Shown: positions 1 through 8,980 of the stretch, piece by piece
Layout of the letters: each line of letters opens with the position of its first letter
How positions within the stretch are numbered: the stretch's first letter is position 1
NCBI RefSeq assembly: GCF_900103185.1
Contig: NZ_FNJD01000001.1
Span: 1 to 64,000, forward strand
DNA length: 64,000 nt
Reading direction: 5' to 3'
From: Sulfitobacter litoralis
GTDB lineage: Bacteria; Pseudomonadota; Alphaproteobacteria; Rhodobacterales; Rhodobacteraceae
Notes under the pieces: model-generated
Databases searched by the model: none
Told to the model about the DNA's origin: nothing
The model's input: only the letters and a program-made list of their open reading frames with translations
Position numbers and translations under genes: made by a program

Positions 1-521
1 ACAACCTTTATACGTTGCGCCAAGCGCTTTGCAGTTTCATGCTTTTCTGTCCAGATCGGCGCGAGGCACATCATCACTTCTGGCTGGTCGATGCTATCAA
101 TGGGCATGCGCCCTATTTTGGGGAAAGCGTAATCGCGCAAGGTGTTGATCCACTGCTGTCCGTGCTTGGCGTTTTTCCACGTGGGCATCCGGTCGATATG
201 AACCTGCTGAGCGACCTCTTCAAAGGTTGGAACCTCTTGGCGGGCATTGAAACGCGGGTTCAGACCTTGCTTGGCCATCCGGCGATATTCCAGCGCCCGC
301 TCACGTGCTTGATTGATGGTGACGATATCCGCGCCACCAAGACCAAAGTCGGTGCGCAGAGGCGCGCCTTTCTTGTTCTTCTGGCCTTTGACCACAACCC
401 GCACGATCCAACGCCGCGCGCCTGAGGGATCGACCACCAAGTATAGACCGTTACCGTCGCCATGCCGCCCAGCGCCGAGATTCTCGACCAGTTTCTTAGT
501 CAGCTTGCCGGATAGGGCCAT
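1..521 (-). CDS. Tyrosine-type integrase, N-terminal part (runs off the left edge)
   Basis: Reading leftward from an ATG at 521, the frame stays open for 173 codons to the window edge. The protein begins MALSGKLTKKLVENL and has the Arm-type DNA-binding start of P4/DUF4102-like integrases (GRHGDGNGLYLVVD, then RRWIVRV and LGGADIVTINQAR), followed by the beginning of the core-binding domain (PTFEEVAQQVH). The catalytic R-H-R-Y region lies outside the window. An in-frame TGA directly precedes the ATG, so the start is the first possible ATG. It sits just downstream of the 3' end of tRNA-Ser, on the same strand, the usual position for an island or prophage integrase. The sequence between them is visibly AT-richer than the core genes. 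Whether it is intact cannot be judged here. Confidence 0.85.
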   Translation of the reverse strand, partial: MALSGKLTKKLVENLGAGRHGDGNGLYLVVDPSGARRWIVRVVVKGQKNKKGAPLRTDFGLGGADIVTINQARERALEYRRMAKQGLNPRFNARQEVPTFEEVAQQVHIDRMPTWKNAKHGQQWINTLRDYAFPKIGRMPIDSIDQPEVMMCLAPIWTEKHETAKRLAQRIKV

Positions 522-616
522 TCAAAAATACCACGTTCCATACCACTCAAGGAACGAATATAGACAACATCGAAAGAAACTCAAGGAAATCGGGAAGCGC
601 ATCCAAATGCCGGGAA

Positions 617-645
617 ACAAAAGAAAAAGGCCGCTCAAAGCGGCC
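617..645 (-). terminator. Rho-independent terminator of tRNA-Ser
   Basis: On the minus strand GGCCGC-TTTGA-GCGGCC forms a perfect 6-bp stem followed by TTTTTCTTTT. It lies 26 bases past the 3' CCA of tRNA-Ser, so it most likely ends the tRNA transcript and insulates the integrase. Confidence 0.8.
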
Positions 646-670
646 CATTCAGATCGAAAAAAAGGTATGG

Positions 671-760
671 TGGCGGAGACGAAGGGATTCGAACCCTCGA
701 GACCCTTCCGGGCCTACTCCCTTAGCAGGGGAGCGCCTTCGACCACTCGGCCACGTCTCC
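671..760 (-). tRNA. tRNA-Ser (anticodon GCU)
   Basis: The minus strand folds as a 90-nt class II tRNA. The acceptor stem pairs GGAGACG with CGTCTCC. The D-arm contains GGCCGAGTGGTCGAAGGC. The anticodon stem-loop CTCCC-CTGCTAA-GGGAG has GCT at the anticodon, and a long variable arm (GGCCCGGAAGGGTC) precedes the T-arm GGGTTCGAATCCC. The discriminator G and an encoded CCA end the gene at 671. It reads AGC/AGU serine codons. tRNA-Ser genes are common attachment sites for tyrosine integrases, and one is encoded immediately downstream. Confidence 0.97.
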
Positions 761-961
761 GTCGACGCGTATATCCAAGAAAACCCATGGGGCACAAGCG
801 GTAATCTGAGAAAATAGGACGAATGTGGTTAATGCCGGATGCGGCGGCTACCGTTGCTTGTGGGTACGCGCAGGGTGATGCGCCCACATGAGCGCCCTTG
901 GGCTCGCTGACCTGCTCAGATGGTGCGTCAGGGGCTCTGCCAGCATCGCTTCGCAAGGATT

Positions 962-989
962 CGGCGGGCCGTTTGTGACGGGCCCGCCG
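962..989 (-). terminator. Probable transcription terminator after ychF
   Basis: An inverted repeat CGGCGGGCC...GGGCCCGCCG lies just past the ychF stop codon. It would form a very stable GC stem with a loop of about 9 nt. There is no T-run on the minus strand after it, so it may act as a 3'-end stabiliser or a weak terminator. Confidence 0.45.
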
Positions 990-996
990 GTTTGGA

Positions 997-2094
997 TCAG
1001 GTGTTGAACAGAAAGTGCAGGACGTCGCCGTCTTTGACGGTATAGCTTTTGCCTTCCGCGCGCATCTTGCCGGCCTCCTTGGCGGGGCCTTCGCCGCCCA
1101 GACCAACAAAATCGTCATAGGCGATGGTTTCAGCGCGGATAAAGCCTTTTTCGAAATCACCGTGAATCACACCAGCAGCTTTGGGCGCAGAGGTGCCGGC
1201 CTTGATCGTCCAGGCGCGGGCCTCTTTCGGACCGACGGTAAAGTATGTTTCCAGGTGCAGCAGATCGTAGCCCGCGCGGATCAACCGATCGAGCCCGGCT
1301 TCCTCAAGACCCATTTCTTCAAGGAACATGCTGGCTTCTTCGGGTTCCAGCTGGCTGATTTCCTCTTCGATCTGCGCCGAGATCACGACGTGGCTGTTGC
1401 CCTGCGCCGCGGCCATCTCGCCCACTTTGGCAGACAGCGCAGTGCCTTCCGCGGCCTCGGATTCGCCAACGTTGCAGACGTAAAGCACCGGCTTGGAGGT
1501 CAGCAGCTGCAACATGCGCCAGGCTTTTGCGTCGTCCGCGTCCACGTCGACGGTGCGTGCGGGATTGCCGTTTTCGATGGCTTCTTGCGCGGCGGCCAGC
1601 AGGCGGTCTTGTTGCGCGGCATCCTTGTCGTTGCCCTTGATCTTGCGGACCAGACCAGCGCGGCGTTTTTCGATGCTTTCCAGATCGGCAAGCATCAGTT
1701 CGGTATCAATGGTTTCGGCGTCGGCCACGGGGTCCACGCGCCCTTCGACATGGGTCACGTCGCCATCCTCAAAGCACCGCAGCACATGCGCAATAGCGTC
1801 TGTTTCGCGAATATTGGCAAGGAACTGGTTGCCCAGACCTTCGCCTTTGGACGCGCCTTTGACCAGGCCTGCAATGTCGACGAAGGTCATCCGCGTGGGG
1901 ATGATCTGCTTGGAGCCCGCAATCGCGGCCAATTTATCAAGGCGCGCATCCGGCACCGCAACTTCGCCGACGTTCGGTTCGATTGTGCAGAACGGAAAAT
2001 TGGCCGCCTGCGCTGCCGCTGTTTTGGTCAGCGCGTTGAAGAGGGTCGACTTGCCGACATTCGGCAGACCCACGATTCCCATCTTAAAGCCCAT
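997..2094 (-). CDS. ychF: Redox-regulated ATPase/GTPase YchF (OLA1 family)
   Basis: The 365-aa product is collinear with the YchF/OLA1 translation-factor family of P-loop NTPases. The P-loop is GIVGLPNVGKST (residues 6-17), the switch II region is DIAGLVKGAS, and the base-specificity motif is NVGE rather than NKxD, which in this family is associated with ATP preference. The TGS domain ends in GDVLHFLFNT. An ATG three codons upstream is also in frame, but family members start MGFK, so the start at 2094 is preferred. It is a cytosolic, ribosome-associated protein. In many bacteria ychF lies beside pth and rplY. Here those genes are about 3 kb away on the other strand. Confidence 0.97.
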   Translation of the reverse strand: MGFKMGIVGLPNVGKSTLFNALTKTAAAQAANFPFCTIEPNVGEVAVPDARLDKLAAIAGSKQIIPTRMTFVDIAGLVKGASKGEGLGNQFLANIRETDAIAHVLRCFEDGDVTHVEGRVDPVADAETIDTELMLADLESIEKRRAGLVRKIKGNDKDAAQQDRLLAAAQEAIENGNPARTVDVDADDAKAWRMLQLLTSKPVLYVCNVGESEAAEGTALSAKVGEMAAAQGNSHVVISAQIEEEISQLEPEEASMFLEEMGLEEAGLDRLIRAGYDLLHLETYFTVGPKEARAWTIKAGTSAPKAAGVIHGDFEKGFIRAETIAYDDFVGLGGEGPAKEAGKMRAEGKSYTVKDGDVLHFLFNT

Positions 2095-2153
2095 GACAAG
2101 CATCCTTTATAAGTTGGCGTTGTCCTAGGGTTTCAGCTGACTTTACGCAAGTC

Positions 2154-2345
2154 TTAGCGCATCTGCCGGTCCTGCCGCGTCTGATAAATCAGGATCCACG
2201 CAAGGATGATGAACATCGGATGGGTTAACCCGCCCGAAAAGATCACAGCCGGAATCCAGATCAGGAAAACGATAATCGCCGTGAAGATCCGTCCTGTCAG
2301 CAGGATGGAAAGCGGCGGCAACAGCAGGGCGAGTACATAATTCAT
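2154..2345 (-). CDS. YqaE/Pmp3-like small membrane protein
   Basis: This 63-aa protein (MNYVLALLLPPLSILLTGRI...) has two hydrophobic helices, about residues 2-20 and 22-53. It carries the ALLLPPLSILL start and LIWIPAVI core typical of the YqaE/Pmp3 (UPF0057) proteolipid family, which in other organisms affects membrane potential and salt tolerance. The C-terminus is short and basic (YQTRQDRQMR). It is transcribed towards ychF with a gap of about 60 bp and is divergent from trpA. The family assignment rests on the first helix motif. The function here is inferred only. Confidence 0.75.
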   Translation of the reverse strand: MNYVLALLLPPLSILLTGRIFTAIIVFLIWIPAVIFSGGLTHPMFIILAWILIYQTRQDRQMR

Positions 2346-2522
2346 AGCCTGAATGTAGGCGCGGGTGACATGATTTAAAGGTCCGCGCCACGTGTAGATG
2401 TATAAAAACAGCACCTTGCCGCTAAGTTTTTCAGAAAATCCCCCTCGCACGCCCGCGGAGTTGGATTGATTTCCCGCGATATATTCGGCATTGCAGCAGG
2501 GTAACGTAAAAAGGCCGCCCTC

Positions 2523-3314
2523 ATGACACGTATCGACGCCAAATTCGCTGACCTGAAATCCCAAGGCAAGAAAGCCTTTGTGGCCTATGTGATGGCCGGC
2601 GATCCAGACTTTGATACATCGCTCGAGATTGTGCGCGGCCTGCCCGGCGCTGGCGTCGACGTGATCGAACTGGGTCTGCCTTTCACCGACCCAATGGCCG
2701 ACGGTGCTGCCATTCAGCTGGCAGGGCAACGCGCCCTTGAAGGCGGGATGACACTCGATAAGACGCTGGCACTTGCCGCAGCTTTCCGCGAAAAGGATGA
2801 CACGACACCAATCGTTTTGATGGGGTACTACAATCCGATCTACTCCAAGGGCGTGGATACCTTCCTTGAAGCCGCCAAAAAGGCCGGTGTCGATGGGTTG
2901 ATCGTTGTCGATCTGCCTCCCGAAGAAGACAACGAGCTCTGTCTGCCAGCACAAGCCGCCGGTATGAATTTTATCCGGCTTGCCACGCCGACCACCGATG
3001 ACAAGCGTCTGCCGCGTGTTGTGCAGAACACCTCGGGCTTTGTGTATTACGTGTCGATCACCGGCATCACCGGTTCTGCCGAAGCGGATGCAGGCGATGT
3101 TGCCCCCGAAGTTGTACGCATCCAGAAAGCCAGCGGCCTGCCCGTAATTGTCGGGTTCGGTGTAAACACCCCCGCCAAGGCCGAAGCCATTGCCGGTGTC
3201 GCAGATGGCGTCGTGGTCGGATCTGCTATCGTGTCCAAAATTGCAGACGGGTTGCCTGTCGAAGACGTGCTGAGCTTTGTCAAATCGCTCGCAGATGGTG
3301 CGCATCGGGCCTAA
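2523..3314 (+). CDS. trpA: Tryptophan synthase alpha subunit
   Basis: This 263-aa TIM-barrel protein cleaves indole-3-glycerol phosphate to indole and glyceraldehyde 3-phosphate and passes indole to TrpB. The catalytic pair sits where it does in the E. coli enzyme: Glu49 in VIELGLPF and Asp60 in DPMADG. The phosphate loop [10 protein letters not shown] and the GFGVNTP and VVVGSAIV segments are present. The start ATG follows AAAAAGG. It is unusual that trpB is not adjacent: it lies more than 6 kb away on the other strand, so the two subunits are made from separate transcripts. Confidence 0.97.
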   Translation: MTRIDAKFADLKSQGKKAFVAYVMAGDPDFDTSLEIVRGLPGAGVDVIELGLPFTDPMADGAAIQLAGQRALEGGMTLDKTLALAAAFREKDDTTPIVLMGYYNPIYSKGVDTFLEAAKKAGVDGLIVVDLPPEEDNELCLPAQAAGMNFIRLATPTTDDKRLPRVVQNTSGFVYYVSITGITGSAEADAGDVAPEVVRIQKASGLPVIVGFGVNTPAKAEAIAGVADGVVVGSAIVSKIADGLPVEDVLSFVKSLADGAHRA

Positions 3315-3352
3315 GGCTCCTGCCCACCACCCGATGCCGGGGCTTAAAGCAA

Positions 3353-3381
3353 TTGATTTCAACGGGCCGAATTGGTTAGAT
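3353..3381 (+). promoter_or_regulatory. Candidate sigma70 promoter of lldD
   Basis: TTGATT and TTAGAT hexamers are separated by 17 bp, ending about 30 bp before the lldD start. The match is moderate and no experimental start is known. Confidence 0.4.
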
Positions 3382-3411
3382 CATCTGACCAATACATAGG
3401 AAATTGCCACC

Positions 3412-4578
3412 ATGCCCGTGATCACGACCATCGATGACCTCAAGCGCCTGCATGAACGCCGTGTGCCGCGGATGTTCTATGATTACGCGGAATCGGGCAG
3501 CTGGACAGAGCAGACCTTCCGCGAAAACACCACCGACTTTGAACAGATCCGCCTGCGCCAGCGTGTCGCCGTGGACATGAGCGGCCGCAGCACCAAGACG
3601 CAGATGATCGGGCAGGATGTGGCGATGCCCGTGGCGCTCGCCCCCGTTGGGCTGACCGGCATGCAGCACGCCGACGGAGAGATCAAAGCCGCTCGCGCCG
3701 CCGAAGCCTTTGGCGTGCCCTTTACCCTGTCGACCATGTCGATCAATTCAATCGAGGACGTGGCAGAGGCGACGACGAAACCTTTTTGGTTCCAGCTATA
3801 CACCATGCGCGACGAAGACTACGTTGCGCGGCTGATCCAGCGCGCCAAGGATGCGAAATGCTCGGCCCTTGTCATCACGCTTGATCTGCAAATCCTTGGC
3901 CAGCGCCACAAGGATCTGAAGAACGGCCTCTCTGCCCCGCCCAAGCTGACCGCCAAAACGCTCGCCAATCTGGCAACCAAATGGAGCTGGGGCATCGGCA
4001 TGATGGGGGCCAAGAGGCGCAGCTTTGGGAACATCGTGGGCCACGTGCACGGCGTTGACGATACCGCAGATCTTGGCGCTTGGACGGCTGAGCAGTTCGA
4101 CCCGACGCTCGACTGGGACAAAATCGCCAAGCTAAAAGAACAATGGGGCGGTAAGGTTATCCTCAAGGGCATTCTGGATGCGGACGATGCACGGATGGCG
4201 CTGAAAGTCGGGGCGGATGCGATCATCGTCAGCAACCACGGCGGGCGCCAGCTGGACGGCGCGATCAGCTCCATTCGGGCGCTACCATCGATCCTCGAGG
4301 CCGTGGGCGACCAGATCGAAGTCCATCTGGACAGTGGAATTAGGTCCGGTCAGGACGTGCTCAAGGCGATGGCGATGGGGGCCAAGGGCACCTATATCGG
4401 GCGTGCCTTTATCTACGGGCTTGGCGCAATGGGTCAGGCCGGTGTTACCTCAGCGTTAGAGGTGATCCACAAAGAACTCGACCTGTCGATGGCGCTTTGC
4501 GGTGAAACCTCTGTCGCGGCGTTGGGAAAGCATAACCTGCTTATTCCAAAAGGTTTTGAAGGCGACTGGCAGCCCTGA
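3412..4578 (+). CDS. lldD: FMN-dependent alpha-hydroxy acid dehydrogenase, probably L-lactate dehydrogenase
   Basis: This 388-aa protein belongs to the FMN-dependent 2-hydroxy acid oxidase/dehydrogenase family. The active-site block SNHGGRQLDG contains the catalytic His (about residue 276) and the substrate-binding Arg. The FMN-phosphate region VHLDSGIRSGQDV...GRAFIYG follows, and the N-terminal MFYDYAESGSW is typical. Length and sequence fit LldD, which oxidises L-lactate to pyruvate and passes electrons to the quinone pool at the membrane. Related enzymes act on glycolate or mandelate, so the substrate is inferred. It stands alone downstream of trpA with its own likely promoter, and no lactate permease or regulator is next to it. 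Confidence 0.88.
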   Translation: MPVITTIDDLKRLHERRVPRMFYDYAESGSWTEQTFRENTTDFEQIRLRQRVAVDMSGRSTKTQMIGQDVAMPVALAPVGLTGMQHADGEIKAARAAEAFGVPFTLSTMSINSIEDVAEATTKPFWFQLYTMRDEDYVARLIQRAKDAKCSALVITLDLQILGQRHKDLKNGLSAPPKLTAKTLANLATKWSWGIGMMGAKRRSFGNIVGHVHGVDDTADLGAWTAEQFDPTLDWDKIAKLKEQWGGKVILKGILDADDARMALKVGADAIIVSNHGGRQLDGAISSIRALPSILEAVGDQIEVHLDSGIRSGQDVLKAMAMGAKGTYIGRAFIYGLGAMGQAGVTSALEVIHKELDLSMALCGETSVAALGKHNLLIPKGFEGDWQP

Positions 4579-4803
4579 GCCTGCGACTTGTTCGCATGAT
4601 CCGACCGCCTTGGCCTTTATGTCAGGGCGGGCGGAAACCATGCGCGCAGCCCCTGCCCCGCCTCACTAGGTCGCAAACCAAAGCCAACTTGCGCAAAATC
4701 GGCGTTTTAGCCTTTCCCAAACGCCCAAACCCGTCTATACGCGCGGCTTCACGCGGACATACAGCCTTGGAGGATGTCCGCCCTAAACATATTGGAGATT
4801 ACA

Positions 4804-5448
4804 ATGGCTGGAGAGATTCCTGATCTGGAAGCTTTCGAACGCACGGGGACAGGCAAGGGCGCCGCTCGTCAAGCACGCCGCGACGGCATGGTTCCTGGTA
4901 TCGTATTCGGTGGTGACCTTGATCCGCTGCCGATCAACCTGGACTTTAACAAGCTGCTGACCAAATTGCGCGCAGGCCGCTTTAAGGCGACTCTGTTCAA
5001 CCTAAAGGTTGAAGGCCAAGAAGACGTCCGCGTCATCTGCCGCGACGTTCAGCGTCACGTTGTTAAAGACCTGCCAACGCACGTTGACCTGATGCGTTTG
5101 AAGCGCACCACCAAAATCAACCTCTTCATCCAGGTTGAAGTCGAAGGCGAAGAAGTCAGCCCCGGCGTGAAAAAGGGTGGCGTTCTGTCGCTGGTCCGTC
5201 CCGAAGTCGAACTGGTTGTGACCGCAGGCGATATCCCTGATCACATCACAATCGACGTTTCCGAACTGGAAATCGGCGACAGCCTCACCATCTCGAGCGT
5301 CAAGCTGCCAGACGGCTCCAAGCCGGTCATCGACCGTGACTTCGTGATTGCCCAGATCTCCGCACCTTCCGGTCTGGCGAGCCAGGACGACGAAGACGAA
5401 GATGTTGCAGCAGACGAAGTGCCCGCAACAGAAGTCAAAGAAGACTGA
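4804..5448 (+). CDS. rplY: 50S ribosomal protein L25, long Ctc/TL5 form
   Basis: The 214-aa protein has an N-terminal L25 5S-rRNA-binding barrel ([19 protein letters not shown]... to about residue 95) and a C-terminal TL5/Ctc beta domain. It ends in an acidic tail ([12 protein letters not shown]...). It binds 5S rRNA in the large subunit. The start at 4804 has GGAG 6 bp upstream. An in-frame ATG 30 bp upstream is less likely because family members begin close to MAGEIP. It is followed by a terminator and then pth, the usual neighbour of rplY in bacteria. Confidence 0.96.
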   Translation: MAGEIPDLEAFERTGTGKGAARQARRDGMVPGIVFGGDLDPLPINLDFNKLLTKLRAGRFKATLFNLKVEGQEDVRVICRDVQRHVVKDLPTHVDLMRLKRTTKINLFIQVEVEGEEVSPGVKKGGVLSLVRPEVELVVTAGDIPDHITIDVSELEIGDSLTISSVKLPDGSKPVIDRDFVIAQISAPSGLASQDDEDEDVAADEVPATEVKED

Positions 5449-5490
5449 TACGACTATATCCCTCGCGCCAACGGGTGCGGCTGGGTCGAG

Positions 5491-5519
5491 ACGGGGTCGC
5501 CATGGGCGGCCCCGTTTTT
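5491..5519 (+). terminator. Rho-independent terminator after rplY
   Basis: ACGGGGTCGCC-atg-GGCGGCCCCGT pairs almost perfectly and is followed by TTTTC. It separates rplY from pth. Confidence 0.85.
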
Positions 5520-5600
5520 CGTTGGGGCGTTATTTCGTTTGGTTCTGCGGTCTGTTATCTTTGGCCGACCAAACGTTTACATCTAAGATAAGGGGTCCGC

Positions 5601-6323
5601 ATGAAACTGATCGTAGGGCTTGGCAATCCAGGCGCGAAATACGCGGGCAACCGGCATAACATCGGCTTTATGGCGCTGGACCGCATCGCGCAGGACCACG
5701 GTTTTGCCGGATGGAAAACCAAACATAACGGGCTGACGGTCGAAGGACGCTTTGGCGCGGATCGTGTGGTCTTGCTCAAGCCCGAGACGTTCATGAACAA
5801 CTCCGGCCAGTCCGTGCAATCGGCCATGCGGTTTCACAAGCTTGAACCCGCGGATGTGATTGTGCTGCATGACGAAATCGACCTCGCCCCCGGCAAGGTG
5901 AAATGCAAGACTGGCGGCGGGCATGCGGGGCACAATGGCTTGCGGTCGATCCATGCGCATATCGGCCCCGACTATGACCGCGTGCGCCTTGGCGTGGGGC
6001 ACCCCGGCCACAAGGATGCCGTCCCCGGCTACGTGCTGCGCGACTTTGCTAAGGCAGATCAGGACTGGCTGGATGACGTTTTGCGCGGGATCAGTGACGG
6101 TGCCGCGGAACTTGCGCGCGGCGATACGGCCAAATTCATGAACGCCGTCGCCCTACGCGTCGCCCCACCACGATCCGGTACCGGCACGAAGAAACCTGCG
6201 GTTGCGCAAGCCAACCCCCAAGCTTCAGCGCCAAAGCCCCCACAACCAGCGGCACAGCCCGAGCCTGCCGCCAAATCAGACGAGCGCAACCCGATGCAAA
6301 AGCTACTGGACCGGTTCAAATGA
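5601..6323 (+). CDS. pth: Peptidyl-tRNA hydrolase with Pro/Ala-rich tail
   Basis: This cytosolic enzyme recycles tRNA from peptidyl-tRNAs that fall off the ribosome. Visible family residues are Asn10 and catalytic His19 (GLGNPGAKYAGNRHN), the FMNNSGQSV loop and HDEIDLAPGKVK. At 240 aa it is about 45 residues longer than the typical enzyme. The extra C-terminal part is a low-complexity Pro/Ala/Lys/Gln segment (roughly 190-225) ending in a short basic helix (MQKLLDRFK). Its stop codon overlaps the start of the next gene (ATGA), indicating translational coupling. Confidence 0.97.
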   Translation: MKLIVGLGNPGAKYAGNRHNIGFMALDRIAQDHGFAGWKTKHNGLTVEGRFGADRVVLLKPETFMNNSGQSVQSAMRFHKLEPADVIVLHDEIDLAPGKVKCKTGGGHAGHNGLRSIHAHIGPDYDRVRLGVGHPGHKDAVPGYVLRDFAKADQDWLDDVLRGISDGAAELARGDTAKFMNAVALRVAPPRSGTGTKKPAVAQANPQASAPKPPQPAAQPEPAAKSDERNPMQKLLDRFK

Positions 6324-7354
6324 CACTGCAAGCCGCCTTTAAAGAGCAGGCAGAGCATTGCATCGCATTGGGGTCTCCCTTCATGGGGCAGCTGATGCGC
6401 GTGCTGGCGCGTGACTGGCCCGCAGACACAGCCCTTGGCCGTAAATTCGCGGCGTTTGAGGGCGATATCGGCCCGTCGGGCGCGTCGCTTCCCCTGCGCA
6501 TCGCGGGCGGGCTGCATGCGCTGGTCCTGAAACGCAAAGCGCCTGCGCTGATGGCGGTTTACCCGCCCCATAAGGCCAGCGATGCCGCTTTGTCAGAGGC
6601 CGTGCGCGACGCGATCACCACGCACGAAGCCTTCTTGCTTGATTGGACCGACAGCGCGCCGCAAACGAACGAGGTCCGCCGCTCTGCCGCACTGATCGCC
6701 GGTGCCCGCGTCGCGGCGCAGCATTTCAATCTGCCGATCCGACTGTCCGAACTGGGGGCCAGCGGCGGGCTGAACCTGATGTGGGACCAATTCGTGCTCG
6801 AGATCGAAGGGCACCGGTACGGGTCGAATATGTCAACGATCCTGCTGTCGCCTGACTGGACCGGCAAACTGCCTCCGGCGAACAACCCGCAGGTCGAAAA
6901 ACGTCGCGGCGTTGATCTGAACCCGCTTGACCCGACACGGCCCGATCATCTGCTGCGGCTGATGTCCTATATCTGGGCGGACCAACCCGACCGGCTGACG
7001 CTGACCCGCACCGCGGCGTCCGTCATGACGGCGCAGGTACAACGCGGCGATGCGATTGACTGGCTGGCGCGCACCCTACCCCAATCCCCCGAAGGCTGCC
7101 TGCACCTGATTCAGCACACCGTCGCGTGGCAGTATTTCCCCAAAGAGGCGCAGGTCCGCGGCAACGCGTTGATCGAGGCCGCCGGCAAACGCGCCACGCG
7201 CAACCGCCCCCTGGCATGGCTGTCGATGGAGCAGGACGGATCCGGCCTGAAAGGGGCCGCGCTGACGCTCAGGCTCTGGCCCGGTGACATCACCCTGCCC
7301 TTGGCGCGGGTCGATTTCCACGGCCGCTGGATCGATTGGACCTACACCGGCTGA
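6320..7354 (+). CDS. DUF2332 family protein
   Basis: The 344-aa soluble protein matches the DUF2332 family in layout: an N-terminal helical region, a central ELGASGGLNL segment, a WADQPDRL stretch and a C-terminal beta region ending VDFHGRWIDW. No catalytic motif was recognised, although the glycine-rich ELGASGGLNL resembles a nucleotide or SAM loop. Its ATG overlaps the pth stop (ATGA), so it is probably co-translated with pth. No signal peptide or membrane segment is seen. The function is unknown. Confidence 0.8.
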   Translation: MTLQAAFKEQAEHCIALGSPFMGQLMRVLARDWPADTALGRKFAAFEGDIGPSGASLPLRIAGGLHALVLKRKAPALMAVYPPHKASDAALSEAVRDAITTHEAFLLDWTDSAPQTNEVRRSAALIAGARVAAQHFNLPIRLSELGASGGLNLMWDQFVLEIEGHRYGSNMSTILLSPDWTGKLPPANNPQVEKRRGVDLNPLDPTRPDHLLRLMSYIWADQPDRLTLTRTAASVMTAQVQRGDAIDWLARTLPQSPEGCLHLIQHTVAWQYFPKEAQVRGNALIEAAGKRATRNRPLAWLSMEQDGSGLKGAALTLRLWPGDITLPLARVDFHGRWIDWTYTG

Positions 7355-7421
7355 CGCCAAGTTTATCTGGCACCACCGCAGCCTTCGTGCTTGGGTATCC
7401 CCGCATATCAGGGAGGATTTC

Positions 7422-8594
7422 ATGCGCACATTCGGGAAGTGGCTGGGCCGTATTTTACTGGCTCTTGTGGTGGCTGTGGTCGTTGTCGGCCTGTGGAAAC
7501 GCGAAGAGATCACGCGGCTGCTGGCGGTGAATTCGCTCTTTGCCGAAGACAAGATCGTGCATAACTTCAGCCATATGGATGACGCCTTCCTGTCCAAGCC
7601 CCTGTCGCGCGGTGATGGCCCCACGGCAGAGCTGTCCTATGGTCCCGAATACGCGCCCCCGGCCACGGTCAACGACTGGATCGAAGCCCGTGATGTGACC
7701 GCCTTGGTTGTGCTGAAAGATGGTCAGATTGTCTATGAGAACTACTTTAAAGGCACCCAGCCCGATGATCTGCGGATCAGCTGGTCTGTCGCCAAAAGCT
7801 ACCTTTCCGCCCTTGTGGGCATCCTGTTGGACGAAGGGGCCATCGCCTCGATTGACGATCAGGTCACGGCCTATGCACCCAAGCTGAAAGGCACCGCCTA
7901 TGACGGGGCGACGCTGCGCAACGTGCTTAATATGGCCAGCGGGGTTACCTTTGACGAAGATTACCTCGACCCGGACTCCGACATCAACAAGATGGGCCGC
8001 GCCCTCGCCCTTGGCGGAGAGCTGGACGATTTCACCGCAGGCCTAAAAGATACCTTCACCACACCGGGCAGCCAGTGGCAGTATGTGTCGATCGACACCC
8101 ATGTCATCGGAATGGTCGTGCGGGGGGCAACCGGCAGGTCCGTCACTGACCTTTTGTCGGAAAAAGTCATCACCCCCATGGGACTGGAACATGCGCCCTA
8201 TTACGTCACTGACGGCGCGGGTGTCGCCTTTGTCTTGGGCGGGTTGAACCTGACCACCCGCGATTACGCCCGCATGGGGCAGATGTTCTTGCAAAACGGG
8301 CGCTACAACGGTCAGCAGATCGTGCCAGCGGACTGGATCGCCGCCTCTACCGCGCCTTCGGCCCCGACGGCAGAGGGGCAGATCGGCTATGGCTATCAGT
8401 GGTGGATCCCCCAAGGTGCGACAGAGGGTGAATTCATGGCCCGCGGTGTGTATGGTCAATACATCTACATCAACCGCGCCGACGGGGTGGTGATCGCGAC
8501 AAATGCCGCCGACCGCAAGTTCCGCGAGGCCGGGGTCAGCGATCAGAACATCGCCATCTTCCGCCAGATCAGCGCAGCCTTGGGGGGCACATGA
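7422..8594 (+). CDS. Serine hydrolase, class C beta-lactamase-like, membrane-anchored
   Basis: The 390-aa protein has an uncleaved or signal-like N-terminal helix (about residues 8-25) and then a beta-lactamase/transpeptidase-like fold. The nucleophile motif is SVAK (Ser122-Lys125), followed by LLDEGAIASIDDQV and NVLNMASGV, as in the class C/EstB/6-aminohexanoate-hydrolase-like family. It is probably periplasmic. The substrate cannot be told from sequence, and family members include esterases and peptidases as well as beta-lactamases. GGGAGG precedes the chosen start. In-frame codons upstream lie inside the DUF2332 gene and are rejected. It overlaps the next gene by ATGA. Confidence 0.85.
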   Translation: MRTFGKWLGRILLALVVAVVVVGLWKREEITRLLAVNSLFAEDKIVHNFSHMDDAFLSKPLSRGDGPTAELSYGPEYAPPATVNDWIEARDVTALVVLKDGQIVYENYFKGTQPDDLRISWSVAKSYLSALVGILLDEGAIASIDDQVTAYAPKLKGTAYDGATLRNVLNMASGVTFDEDYLDPDSDINKMGRALALGGELDDFTAGLKDTFTTPGSQWQYVSIDTHVIGMVVRGATGRSVTDLLSEKVITPMGLEHAPYYVTDGAGVAFVLGGLNLTTRDYARMGQMFLQNGRYNGQQIVPADWIAASTAPSAPTAEGQIGYGYQWWIPQGATEGEFMARGVYGQYIYINRADGVVIATNAADRKFREAGVSDQNIAIFRQISAALGGT

Positions 8595-8980
8595 CACCTG
8601 ACGAAAGCATCAATATCCTTGGCGGCCCACTGGCCGTCTGTGGCACCGACCCCGTGACGGGCTTTTTCCGCGACGGGTCATGTAATACCTGTGCCGCCGA
8701 TCAGGGCAGCCACACGGTCTGCGCGATCATGACGGCGGAATTTCTGGCCTATTCCAAATATGTTGGCAATGACCTCAGCACACCGCGCCCCGAATTCGGC
8801 TTTGCCGGACTGTCAGCAGGCGATCCGTGGTGTCTTTGTGCGGGGCGTTTCTTGCAAGCGGCGGACGAGGGCTGCGGGCCATTGATCCATCTTGAGGCGA
8901 CCCATCAGCGCGCGCTGGATATCGTGCCGCTGCGCGTGCTGCAGGCCCATGCGCTGCCCCCTGAGGCAGGGGGCAACTGA
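8591..8980 (+). CDS. DUF2237 family protein
   Basis: This 129-aa cysteine-rich protein begins with the family signature NILGGPLAVCGTDPVTGFFRDG. It carries CNTCAADQGSHTVCAIMT, a block DDxSTPRPEF-like (DLSTPRPEFGFAGL), and GDPWCLCAGRF. The conserved cysteines suggest metal binding or a structural role, but no biochemical function is established to my knowledge. It is coupled on both sides (ATGA with the serine hydrolase, TGATG with the next gene). Confidence 0.85.
   Translation: MTPDESINILGGPLAVCGTDPVTGFFRDGSCNTCAADQGSHTVCAIMTAEFLAYSKYVGNDLSTPRPEFGFAGLSAGDPWCLCAGRFLQAADEGCGPLIHLEATHQRALDIVPLRVLQAHALPPEAGGN

Noticed and set aside
534..554. Inverted repeat GTTCC...GGAAC between integrase and tRNA
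   Set aside because: It is only 5 bp per arm with an 11-bp spacer, does not match a LexA direct repeat, and is too short to call an attachment or operator site.
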